Shown: positions 1-7,006 of the stretch, one piece after another
Layout of the letters: every line of letters begins with the position of its first letter
How positions within the stretch are numbered: position 1 is the first letter of the stretch
Assembly: GCA_024278285.1 (NCBI GenBank)
Contig: JAJRTM010000386.1
Span: forward strand, 1 to 8,632
Direction of reading: 5' to 3'
DNA length: 8,632 nt
Source of the DNA: Planctomycetota bacterium
GTDB lineage: Bacteria > Planctomycetota > Planctomycetia > Planctomycetales > Planctomycetaceae
The notes under the pieces: generated by a model
Told to the model about the DNA's origin: nothing
Seen by the model: the letters and a program-made list of their open reading frames with translations, nothing else
Databases searched by the model: none
Made by a program: the position numbers and the translations under genes

Positions 1-128
<128 letters not shown>

Positions 129-191
129 GCGGACCACCACATGAAATAGGGGGATCCACTTCCCATCGTGGTCCGCAATAGCGGACCCTAC
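129..191. repeat. REP-doublet-like inverted repeat, GTAG type (element 4)
   Basis: Read on the minus strand, 191-170 is GTAG followed by a perfect 7-bp hairpin GGTCCGC-TATT-GCGGACC. Its inverted partner is reduced to GCGGACCAC at 129-137, a perfect 9-nt complement of GTGGTCCGC at 168-176. The 5' half of that partner is missing or has been replaced by the right arm of element 1, which ends at 125. The element starts 57 nt past the stop codon of the ExbB-like gene. GTAG plus a GG..CC hairpin is the same formula as element 2 (4772-4899), with a different stem sequence. Confidence 0.6.
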
Positions 192-198
192 GCCTAAG

Positions 199-210
199 CT
201 GAATAGTTAC
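199..210 (-). repeat. 12-nt motif GTAACTATTCAG, copy 1
   Basis: On the minus strand this reads GTAACTATTCAG and lies 7 nt before the GTAG of element 4. An exact copy stands 3 nt before the GTAG of element 2 (4759-4770, plus strand). Relative to the GTAG hairpin both copies have the same orientation, so the motif is probably part of the repeated unit. Confidence 0.55.
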
Positions 211-248
211 AAAGCCATTATTATTTTCATCAGCCCAGGCTCTGCCGC

Positions 249-1118
249 TTATGCTCTTTGCTTGCCGCCAGCTTGTGCGCGGGAGCGGTCGTGGAGGGCT
301 TCTGCGGAGATGGAGTAGACGACTTCCTGGGCGAGTTTGTCCATTTCCATGACCAGTGTATCGACCCGTCCAGAAAGATACATGTAGATAATCAGCGAAG
401 GAATCGCGATTACCAGACCGGCTGCGGTAGTGAGCAGTGCCAGCGCGATCCCGGCTGCCAGTTCTTCCGGCTTACCCATTGCCTGTGAACCAGCGATGCC
501 GTTGAAAGCTTCGATCATTCCCCAGACCGTTCCCAGCAAACCGAGTAGCGGGCTGACTGTCGCTACGCCGTTGATGACGCGCAAGTGCTTTCGTAATTCG
601 CTCACCTGCCGTTCGCCCCCATCGATAATTGCCTGCTCAACTTCAACAGACGGCTTGCCCCATTTGCGAACACCATGCCCAAAAATCTGCGCAACCGGGC
701 TGCCGTTATCTTCGCATAATTGAAGAGCCTCTTCGGGATCGATGGTTCCTTCTCGCAGATGATGCAAAAATCGTTCAACAAATGGCTTCGGAATAACTCG
801 GGCGCGTCGTAAAACAACGAGCCGTTCGGTGCTGAACCAGATCGCGATAAATGTGGCGAGCCCGAATGGAATTCCCCACCATTTCAACGCTGCAACTGCT
901 TCGGTAGGAGTGGTGGGAATGACGCTTTTCTTTCGCCCTTTATTTTCCGATTCTTCCGTGCCAGCAGCCTCGCGGTTATCTGAAGCCGGGATTTCAACAT
1001 CTGGTTTCACAGGAACAGGTTGATCGGTCCCCGGTTGAGCCAGAATTTGCGAGGAGACAAACGCTCCCAAACAAGCCGTTACTAAAACAGCTAGAATTAA
1101 AATACGTCGATACGTCAT
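249..1118 (-). CDS. MotA/TolQ/ExbB-family proton channel protein
   Basis: This 289-residue inner-membrane protein resembles the ExbB/TolQ/MotA subunit that forms a proton-driven channel with an ExbD/TolR partner and powers envelope processes. Residues 1-27 look like a cleavable signal peptide ending in ILAQP. A charged, disordered-looking linker follows to about residue 75. Membrane segments lie near 80-97, 183-203 and 221-247, with a cytoplasmic helical part (about 100-180) between the first two. The family signature is clear: [17 protein letters not shown] (189-205), then [19 protein letters not shown] (227-245), whose Thr230/231 match the pore threonine region of TM3. The signal peptide and linker make it longer than E. 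coli ExbB. The ATG start gives a good signal peptide but has only a weak GGGA upstream. It lies 279 nt behind the TPR gene. No ExbD gene follows in the remaining 248 nt. Family assignment is secure; the energised process is unknown. Confidence 0.93.
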   Translation of the reverse strand: MTYRRILILAVLVTACLGAFVSSQILAQPGTDQPVPVKPDVEIPASDNREAAGTEESENKGRKKSVIPTTPTEAVAALKWWGIPFGLATFIAIWFSTERLVVLRRARVIPKPFVERFLHHLREGTIDPEEALQLCEDNGSPVAQIFGHGVRKWGKPSVEVEQAIIDGGERQVSELRKHLRVINGVATVSPLLGLLGTVWGMIEAFNGIAGSQAMGKPEELAAGIALALLTTAAGLVIAIPSLIIYMYLSGRVDTLVMEMDKLAQEVVYSISAEALHDRSRAQAGGKQRA

Positions 1119-1206
1119 TCGTCAAACATCCCAGAAGGGGCTTGGAGCCACATATGTCCCAGCACGGCTGGTTCATTCTGATAGCCGTAACCAAAAACGA
1201 TATTCG

Positions 1207-1235
1207 AAAAATTTGCGCACCGTACGTAAATTTTT
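1207..1235. repeat. AT-rich inverted repeat between the TPR and ExbB-like genes
   Basis: AAAAATTT (1207-1214) and AAATTTTT (1228-1235) are perfect 8-nt inverted repeats. A mismatch and two further CG pairs extend the stem toward a 7-nt loop. It lies about 90-120 nt upstream of the ExbB-like start codon. It could be an operator or a weak hairpin. The stem is too AT-rich to be called a terminator. Confidence 0.35.
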
Positions 1236-1342
1236 ACCGTTAGTAGTATAAAATTGAAGAGGTTCTTCTTGAAAAGTGGCCCAACTGAAAGAGTTATATC
1301 CATTTTAGGCGGCTGGCTCAATTGTACTTCATAATCTTGGCG

Positions 1343-1351
1343 ATTATAGCA
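1343..1351 (-). promoter_or_regulatory. Possible extended -10 promoter for the ExbB-like gene
   Basis: The minus strand reads TGC-TATAAT, a perfect sigma-70-like extended -10 (TGnTATAAT). No convincing -35 stands 16-18 nt upstream, which an extended -10 does not require. Transcription would start near 1336, leaving a leader of roughly 220 nt before the ATG at 1118. The gene could equally be read through from the TPR gene. Confidence 0.35.
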
Positions 1352-1397
1352 GAACTCAATCCCCTCCGGTTTGCCCCATTTACCTGTTCTTACGGTC

Positions 1398-4300
1398 TTA
1401 CTTGCTCGTATTGACAGATTTAAGCGTTTCGATCCGTTTTTTTGCTTTGACCGTGAATTCACTGTTTGGGAACAATCGGATCAACTCTTCGTAGCTTTTG
1501 ACGGCTTGGTTCACATTTTTGAGTACCTCGTCGCATTGACCAGCCTGATACATGGCAGCGGATTGTAAATCGGGATAACCGGGGAATAACACAGCCATGC
1601 GAATATATTCTTTGACCGCTTTGGAATATTCTTTTTGCATTAAAGCTGTTTCTGCAATGTAGAATTGACTTTGGGCGGCTGCGAGATTTTTTTTGCTTCC
1701 TGCGCGATCCAGAACGCTTTTGAACATTTTCAAAGCGTCGTCAAATTTTGCTTCTGCGATGTAAGTTCGTCCTGCGATCACTTCCACCTGAGCTAATTCT
1801 TCGGCATTGGGGAAACGTTTTTGCACCACTGCAAGCTGACTTCTTGCCTGGTCGTAATTTTTTTCTCTGCGGGCAATTTCAGCAGCCAGAACATAAGTTC
1901 GCGGAAGCCAGGCTGGTGGTTGTTTTTCGTTCTTTAATGCGTTTGCCCGTTTCATCAATTGATCAAGCTGCTTGCGTGCCTGTTTAAGCTCGTTCGCATC
2001 GAGATAAAATTGAATCAGTTGCGTTTCCACTTCGCCTAATTCTGAAATATCTGCTTTTTGGGGGTCGGCTGTTTTCAAATACTGTTGTGCGAATTTTTCT
2101 AAACTTTCGACATCTTTCTGTTCAGACGTAATCATGACCAACTGGTACAAGCCTCTTCGTTTGACATACTCATCTGCTTGCGGGTTGCCAATAAGTTGTT
2201 CGAGCAATTTTCTGGCTTCTGTGATTTTCCCAGAAATGTACTGACTTTCCGCTAAAGAAAGGAGTGCATCATCGGCTCGGTCGCTTTGCGGAGTTTCTTT
2301 TACCAGCAGTTCAAAAATCTGGTCTGCCTGTTCGTATTGTTCTGCTTCGTAATGCAGTAGCGCCCATTCATCGAGGAGTTTATCAAGATGTTGTCTTTTT
2401 GATGCTGATTGTTTTCGCAATTCTTCGTAAGCGATTCTGTAGGCCTCATCAGCCTGTTTCACTTTGTTCAATTTGCGATAGACACGAGCCGATTCGCGAG
2501 CGCTACGGTAAGCGATCAAGTTGATTTCGTCTCCCTGTTTTTGTTCTGGTGGCGAGCGAAACGCTTTTGCGGTTTCCAGAAAGATGTCTGCAGCTTGTGC
2601 CAATTGATTCGCTTTCAGCTTAGCCATCCCACGCATATAACCGGCATCTGCAGATGCTTGTTTAGAATCGGGAAATTGTTCACGAAGCGAACGAAATGTT
2701 TCTGCAGCTTCATCAAACCGTCCCGCTTCGAACTGAGTCCAGCCGATTGCAGAAAGCCCTTTAATTTTCATCTCGGGTGTTAAATCCAAGCTTAAAAGCA
2801 ACCGATACAATTTCTCCGCTTCAATCCAGTCTTTCTTGCCGTAAGCCGTGTCCGCCAGTTGGAATGTTAATTGAGCAAGCTGCTCAGGCGGGAGTTTCTT
2901 TTTACGCAACGATTCCAGAACCGGCTCGGCTTGTTTAATCTGCCCCAGTTCCATCATCGAATTTAATTGGACAATCAATCCCTGTTTCGCGATGGCCTCG
3001 TCAGGAGATGTTGCCAGGAATTTTTGGCTCGCATCGAGTGCTGCCTGGTAGTTTTCTGTTTCGTAAAAACTACTGGCAAGCAGCAGCCACGCTTCGGGAA
3101 TGTATAACGCTTTGGATTCAGGTTTTCCGGTCGTGATTGGTGCAAGGATTTTGATTACATCTGTCGCAAGCCCCAATTCTTTTTTTGTTCGCGCGGCTTG
3201 ATACCGAATCTGTTGATTCATCATTTCGGGATCGGTTTTATCGGAATCTTTCAGCAGGATGGTCAAAATTGCATCAGCCTGTTTAAGTCGCAGAGGATAT
3301 ACTTTTAATGAGGCTGGCAGCGGGTCTTTCGTGAATTTTTCAATTGTCAGTAAGCGAGCCTGTAACAATTTTATTTCTCGTTGATCCTGATTCGGAATTT
3401 GAGGATTCGCTTTTAATGCTTGTGTTGCCAATGCCCAGCCTTTTCCGGCTTGATCACTTAACAGACTCGCTTCAACAGCGTGAACGTAAGCCTTGCCGAC
3501 AGATTCACCCTGGGGCCACTGTTTAATATAAGCCAGAAAACCTTGCAAGGCTTCCTCATATTTTTGGAGTCGTAATTGGCATTGGGCAAGTTGAAAGGTG
3601 ATGCGTGGCAAAAGATTCTCGGCTGGTTTATCACGTAGCAGAACCCGCAAAACTTTTTCGGCCTGAATGTAATCACCCTGACTTTTATAAATTTGCGAGA
3701 GCCAAAACCTGGCCGTATCGCGATAGTCTACGCTTGTAGAAGCAGCTTGAAAGTTCTGTTTTGCCAAGTCCCATTGATTGAGAGAATAGTAAGCGTACCC
3801 GGTATTGAGTTGCGCCAACGGGACGAGCGCATTGTCGGGATATTTCTCGACAAGTTGCGTAAATACTTCAGCCGTTTTGTTGAAATCTTTTTGTTGAAAG
3901 TAAAGCATCCCCAAATTGAACATCGCTTCGGCAATTCGCTTGCCTTGCGGAAATTTAATCAACTGTTGATATTCTGCAATGGCATCTTGAGGACGATTAA
4001 GCATTTCCAAAGAGCGAGCCAGGCCGAAGCGACTGTCTTCCAGAAATCTTCCTTGCGGAAATTTCTTGAGCGATTGGCGAAAGACTCCTTCCGCCTGCTT
4101 TGCGTTCCCTGTTCGCAGGTAGGAATCAGCCAGATAAGGAAAGACCCACTCGGTGAGCGAATCATTCGGGGACTTCTTCAAAAACGTTTGAAAGTCCTTG
4201 ATTGCAGCAGGATAATCCTCCAAAAAATAACTACATTCTGCGACCCGGTACATCGCCTGAGATTCGTTTTTATTTTTCGGATGTTTTTTAAGGAAATCTC

Positions 4301-4571
4301 GTAGAATGATTCGAGCTTGTTTGTAGTTCTGTTTATTAACGTACCCTTGTGCCAGGTAAACTTTAGCCAGCGGCACGTTTTTATGATCGGGATATTTTTT
4401 GAGATATTCCTCAAAAGTTTCAATCGCTAAATCCCAACGCTTCTGACCATACAGCGTTAAACCAAGTGTGTACTCATCATCAGCCGGTGCCGCGATTGCG
4501 ATTCCTGTCGAGCAGGCAATCAGCATTAAAATGGTGAAGCAATAAGTTGTACTTACGATAAAACGTTTCAT
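1398..4571 (-). CDS. Large exported tetratricopeptide (TPR) repeat protein
   Basis: The product is 1057 residues, nearly all TPR-like helical repeats with the pattern Tyr..Ala...F...L...P....A....lg..y, as in A-IETFEEYLKKYPDH near the N-terminus and KSYEELIRLFPNSEF at the C-terminus. The 31-37-residue spacing and F/YP endings recall BamD/CpoB-type envelope TPR proteins, which act as protein-binding scaffolds. Residues about 370-450 are less regular. The N-terminus is a signal peptide: MKRF, a hydrophobic stretch, then both a lipobox (L17-I-A-C20) and a signal peptidase I-like site (AIAA, 25-28), so lipoprotein or soluble periplasmic form is undecided. I chose the ATG at 4571; an in-frame TTG at 4592 would add seven residues before the Lys-Arg, and a good extended -10 sits about 48 nt upstream of the ATG. 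The ExbB-like gene follows in the same direction, suggesting joint work at the envelope. The binding partner is unknown. Confidence 0.92.
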   Translation of the reverse strand: MKRFIVSTTYCFTILMLIACSTGIAIAAPADDEYTLGLTLYGQKRWDLAIETFEEYLKKYPDHKNVPLAKVYLAQGYVNKQNYKQARIILRDFLKKHPKNKNESQAMYRVAECSYFLEDYPAAIKDFQTFLKKSPNDSLTEWVFPYLADSYLRTGNAKQAEGVFRQSLKKFPQGRFLEDSRFGLARSLEMLNRPQDAIAEYQQLIKFPQGKRIAEAMFNLGMLYFQQKDFNKTAEVFTQLVEKYPDNALVPLAQLNTGYAYYSLNQWDLAKQNFQAASTSVDYRDTARFWLSQIYKSQGDYIQAEKVLRVLLRDKPAENLLPRITFQLAQCQLRLQKYEEALQGFLAYIKQWPQGESVGKAYVHAVEASLLSDQAGKGWALATQALKANPQIPNQDQREIKLLQARLLTIEKFTKDPLPASLKVYPLRLKQADAILTILLKDSDKTDPEMMNQQIRYQAARTKKELGLATDVIKILAPITTGKPESKALYIPEAWLLLASSFYETENYQAALDASQKFLATSPDEAIAKQGLIVQLNSMMELGQIKQAEPVLESLRKKKLPPEQLAQLTFQLADTAYGKKDWIEAEKLYRLLLSLDLTPEMKIKGLSAIGWTQFEAGRFDEAAETFRSLREQFPDSKQASADAGYMRGMAKLKANQLAQAADIFLETAKAFRSPPEQKQGDEINLIAYRSARESARVYRKLNKVKQADEAYRIAYEELRKQSASKRQHLDKLLDEWALLHYEAEQYEQADQIFELLVKETPQSDRADDALLSLAESQYISGKITEARKLLEQLIGNPQADEYVKRRGLYQLVMITSEQKDVESLEKFAQQYLKTADPQKADISELGEVETQLIQFYLDANELKQARKQLDQLMKRANALKNEKQPPAWLPRTYVLAAEIARREKNYDQARSQLAVVQKRFPNAEELAQVEVIAGRTYIAEAKFDDALKMFKSVLDRAGSKKNLAAAQSQFYIAETALMQKEYSKAVKEYIRMAVLFPGYPDLQSAAMYQAGQCDEVLKNVNQAVKSYEELIRLFPNSEFTVKAKKRIETLKSVNTSK

Positions 4572-4618
4572 AATCAAAAGCCTGTTGAACAATTATTTTC
4601 TCTTATGTCAGGTGATAA

Positions 4619-4627
4619 ATTATATCA
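4619..4627 (-). promoter_or_regulatory. Likely extended -10 promoter of the TPR gene
   Basis: The minus strand reads TGA-TATAAT, a perfect extended -10, 48 nt upstream of the chosen ATG at 4571. Transcription would begin near 4612 and give a leader of about 40 nt. No TTGACA-like -35 is seen at normal spacing. The same TGnTATAAT form occurs upstream of the ExbB-like gene. Confidence 0.5.
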
Positions 4628-4758
4628 TCATTCAAGCAGATAGAATATACTCGAAGCAAAAGCAATGAAAATTCCAGCCGAAGTGAGAGTAGCCCGCGGG
4701 ATGCAAATATTCTGAACAATGATTAGTCGGCGATAATAGCACGAAACTAAACTGCGAC

Positions 4759-4770
4759 GTAACTATTCAG
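4759..4770 (+). repeat. 12-nt motif GTAACTATTCAG, copy 2
   Basis: This is an exact copy of the motif at 199-210 on the opposite strand. Here it stands 3 nt before the GTAG of the left arm of element 2. It has the same orientation relative to the GTAG hairpin as copy 1. Confidence 0.55.
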
Positions 4771-4771
4771 G

Positions 4772-4899
4772 AAGTAGGGTGTGCTGTGCACACCAATCGT
4801 TTGAGTTTGATTTCCCGATCCTGCTTCATTACGAATTTAATTTCGTAAGAATGTTGCAAAACGAAAACACCATGATGGTGTGCACAGCACACCCTACTT
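4772..4899. repeat. REP-doublet-like inverted repeat, GTAG type (element 2)
   Basis: Two perfect 24-nt inverted arms (4772-4795 and 4876-4899) flank an 80-nt spacer. Each arm, read inward, is AA-GTAG followed by the 7-bp hairpin GGTGTGC-TGT-GCACACC and an A. The GTAG tetranucleotides face outward, as in REP doublets. The spacer carries its own 7-bp hairpin, TTACGAA/TTCGTAA with loop TTTAAT (4829-4848). A second palindrome, ACACCAT-G-ATGGTGT (4867-4881), overlaps the right arm and competes with it. The element lies 86 nt beyond the sialidase stop and about 150 nt upstream of the TPR promoter. No transposase gene is present. Confidence 0.75.
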
Positions 4900-4985
4900 G
4901 GCTGGGGCGAAATGAATTCAACCATTCATAGCGCAGTCGCCCGAGTAATGCCGCGTAGCGAAAAGAAGTGGTTGCATGAAAACAA

Positions 4986-6536
4986 TTATTTTATCAGTTC
5001 GTCAATTGAAAGCTTCTCAAATACCAAATGCGAGCCACTTCCTTCATAGACGATTCCGATATGTTTGTCGTCGGCTTTGCTTAAACTGGGGTAGCCTGCA
5101 CCGTTTCCTTCATCAAGTAGAATTCGATTCTTTTTCGGCCACGTTTTCCCTTCATCAAAACTAACTTGAATGCTGTGATCTGTTCGCCCTTTTTGTGAAT
5201 GTGGATTGGCAAATAAGAGGATCGATTTTGAATTTTTCTTGTCACTGTAATCGAACCGATACAAACTACCATTACAATTCGGTTCGATCAGGGTGTTACG
5301 GTTTGTTGAATGTGCGGTCCATGTTTGCCCTAAATCGCGAGTGACCACGACCGTGCGAAACATGGTCGGACGTTTCGAACGACAATTCAGCATAATTGAA
5401 CCATCGGATAATTCTACCGCCTGGCATTCGTTGTTATCGTAAGAGGCAATCGGACTAACCGTCCATGTTTTTCCGTGGTCACGGCTGAGTATCAAATTGG
5501 AAAAGAGGCGGTCTTTCGCATCACGCCCCTGACAGGGCATCGCGAGCGTGCCATCTTTTAATGCAATCCCCTGTTGCGGCGAAGGAGCGTACAAAATCCA
5601 TTTCGGATTCTTCAACTTGGGAGTCATGTTCTCAAGCTTCGACCAGGTTTTTCCATCATCGATTGATCGCGTCATCATAAATTGTGCGCTTTTACCGATT
5701 TCAATTCCAGGTTCTGATCCATTTCCCACCCATTGATGCGTGTTCGGCTTGCCGTGAGTCCAGACGGCAAAACAAAAAATCTCGCCAGTTGCAGGATCGA
5801 CAATAAGACCAGGATCACTCACTCCGTTTAATTCTTGAGGCAAACCGCCATACAAGCCCATATCCATGATGACTTGTTGAGCCTGCCAACTCTGTCCACC
5901 ATCGGTACTACGCAGCAAACCAATATCAATATCTTCCTGTAAATCACGTCCTTTGCGTCGTCTCATGTCGTACACGCAAAGCAGTGTCCCCTTGGTTGTT
6001 GTTGCCAATGCAGGGATTCGATATGTATGCACGCCATCATCCCAATGCCGCCGTAATGCGATGCCAATACGCTTACGCAGTTTCGGCGATTTATCTTCTG
6101 GTATTATTCTTCCAGATGTTGTTTCAACGGAATCCACGGTAGCATCAACCCAATGAGACAAGTTTGCCCCTGGTCGCACACGGCAGGAAAGCCAGAAATA
6201 ATTATCACCCGCATCCAGTCTGGCATGACCTTTGAAAACCATCGTCTCTGTTGCTGGCATTCGTTCGCCAAACGGTTTCGTACTGGAAAATCCAGCCTCT
6301 TTCCCCGTGAAATAAAATTGCAGCGATTCCAGATCACTCGCCCCTTCAAGCGAAATCTGAATTGATTTCACTTGTGCAAACGGCTCTTGTGCATTAATCG
6401 TAAGCCGTAGCAATGTATTCTGTTCGTTACGAATGAGAACTGGTTTAGCCAGTTGTTCGACAAGGGCATCCATTGGAGCAGCAGAGACCTTCATCGGCAC
6501 TACACAAAGCAAAAAAACAATGAGCTTCTTTAGCAT
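4986..6536 (-). CDS. Secreted sialidase (exo-alpha-sialidase, GH33-like, BNR repeats)
   Basis: The 516-residue product should hydrolyse terminal sialic acids from glycans outside the cytoplasm. A signal peptide (1-20, ending VSAA) leads into an N-terminal beta-rich domain (about 22-140) that resembles the BNR-associated N-terminal domain of bacterial neuraminidases, then a six-bladed propeller. Catalytic features can be read directly: the YRIP motif with Arg173; Asp198 in GRDLQED, matching the acid/base Asp of Bacteroides-type sialidases; Glu370/Glu375; Arg386 and Arg451 for the arginine triad; and Tyr481 in GAGYPSL as the likely nucleophile. Five Asp boxes are seen: STDGGQSW (210), SIDDGKTW (291), SRDHGKTW (351), TRDLGQTW (399) and SFDEGKTW (459). 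The ATG start is supported by AAGG (6545-6548) eight nt upstream. No sialic-acid transport or nan genes are adjacent, so it looks like a lone gene. Substrate linkage cannot be judged; a related sulfated or Kdo/Kdn glycan is an alternative. Confidence 0.93.
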   Translation of the reverse strand: MLKKLIVFLLCVVPMKVSAAPMDALVEQLAKPVLIRNEQNTLLRLTINAQEPFAQVKSIQISLEGASDLESLQFYFTGKEAGFSSTKPFGERMPATETMVFKGHARLDAGDNYFWLSCRVRPGANLSHWVDATVDSVETTSGRIIPEDKSPKLRKRIGIALRRHWDDGVHTYRIPALATTTKGTLLCVYDMRRRKGRDLQEDIDIGLLRSTDGGQSWQAQQVIMDMGLYGGLPQELNGVSDPGLIVDPATGEIFCFAVWTHGKPNTHQWVGNGSEPGIEIGKSAQFMMTRSIDDGKTWSKLENMTPKLKNPKWILYAPSPQQGIALKDGTLAMPCQGRDAKDRLFSNLILSRDHGKTWTVSPIASYDNNECQAVELSDGSIMLNCRSKRPTMFRTVVVTRDLGQTWTAHSTNRNTLIEPNCNGSLYRFDYSDKKNSKSILLFANPHSQKGRTDHSIQVSFDEGKTWPKKNRILLDEGNGAGYPSLSKADDKHIGIVYEGSGSHLVFEKLSIDELIK

Positions 6537-6727
6537 TTCACGAACCTTGCTTTTCTTCGTTGAGATTATGGGAATCTCTATTAATTCAAAAGGAACCCAG
6601 ACATTCGGCGTCTATCTCGTTTGAGTATGGTCTAACAAAGGCAGGCAAGAATATCTACGCTTCGTTCAATAATGGATTTTTCTGACTCTACCGAATTCTA
6701 TATACCAGTAAATTCAAGCCGTTTTTT

Positions 6728-6744
6728 ATTGGCTGAAGGCCAAT
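6728..6744. repeat. Small hairpin in the sialidase upstream region
   Basis: ATTGGC-TGAAG-GCCAAT is a perfect 6-bp stem with a 5-nt loop. On the minus strand it is followed by a run of A rather than T, so it is not a rho-independent terminator for the sulfite reductase gene. It is preceded by a T-run on the plus strand. Confidence 0.4.
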
Positions 6745-6850
6745 CTCATCATAGCCTGGGGCGATGCTGGGCTGGTAAGCAAACTCGGAAAATGGGGGGG
6801 AGAGTAGGGTATTTTCGTGTTGAGAAACTGTTGCGAGAAATAACTGTTTC

Positions 6851-6951
6851 GTGTGCCACGGCTCTGTGAGCCGTGCTGCGTTGGAGTGAGAATATCTTGT
6901 TGAAATCAAGCTTGGTTTTCAGTTTGCACGGCTCACAGAGCCGTGGCACAC
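6851..6951. repeat. REP-doublet-like inverted repeat, GTGC type (element 3)
   Basis: Two perfect 26-nt inverted arms (6851-6876 and 6926-6951) flank a 49-nt spacer. Each arm is GTGTGC, then the perfect 8-bp hairpin CACGGCTC-TGT-GAGCCGTG, then C, with GTGC facing outward. The spacer includes a near-palindrome centred on CAAGCTTG (6906-6914 area). The element starts 55 nt past the sulfite reductase stop codon, and could double as a 3'-end structure for that transcript. Element 1 (1-125) has the same formula with a different stem. Confidence 0.75.
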
Positions 6952-7006
6952 ACCGTGGAATCAAGAACCAAGTCGCAACAGTACCAATAATAACAACTTA
7001 AGAAAT

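Larger units (their letters stand above)
4572..4985. other. Intergenic region between sialidase and TPR genes
   Basis: This 414-nt gap holds no convincing gene on either strand. It contains the 3' flank of the sialidase gene, element 2 (4772-4899), the GTAACTATTCAG motif (4759-4770) and the likely promoter of the TPR gene (4619-4627). A lone GTAG followed by the self-complementary CCCGCGGG lies at 4689-4700. Confidence 0.7.
6537..7006. other. Intergenic region between sulfite reductase and sialidase genes
   Basis: This 470-nt gap holds no convincing gene. It contains element 3 (6851-6951), a short hairpin ATTGGC-TGAAG-GCCAAT (6728-6744) followed by a G-rich stretch, and the leader of the sialidase gene. 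In that leader a 6-bp hairpin GAGATT/AATCTC (6562-6578) lies about 25 nt before the start codon. I found no clear -35/-10 pair for the sialidase and no classical stem-plus-T-run terminator for the sulfite reductase gene. Confidence 0.65.

Noticed and set aside
1256..1268. GAAGA/TCTTC hairpin as a terminator for the TPR gene.
   Set aside because: The stem is only 5 bp, with few GC pairs, and lies about 130 nt past the stop codon with a broken T-run.
1115..1462. A 115-residue minus-strand frame overlapping the TPR 3' end and touching the ExbB-like start codon by 4 nt.
   Set aside because: The ATGA overlap is tempting, but its first part is the out-of-frame end of the TPR gene. The translation has no family signal, signal peptide or repeat, and promoter-like and palindromic DNA lies inside it.
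3693..4304. A 203-codon open frame on the plus strand inside the TPR gene.
   Set aside because: It is antisense to a strong repeat-protein gene. Its Arg/Phe/Leu-rich translation lacks any recognisable domain and looks like a complement shadow.
4689..4700. GTAG followed by CCCGCGGG as a third GTAG-type repeat.
   Set aside because: The palindrome has no loop and no inverted partner, and lacks the GG..CC stem of the other copies; it may be a decayed copy but cannot be shown.
6794..6807. G-run (seven G) followed by AGAGTAGGG as a possible G-quadruplex or another GTAG repeat.
   Set aside because: Only three usable G-tracts are close together, and the GTAGGG is not followed by a hairpin.
6813..6854. 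Direct repeat TTTCGTGT at 6813-6820 and 6847-6854 as target-site duplication of element 3.
   Set aside because: Both copies lie on the same side of the element rather than flanking it, so they do not mark an insertion.
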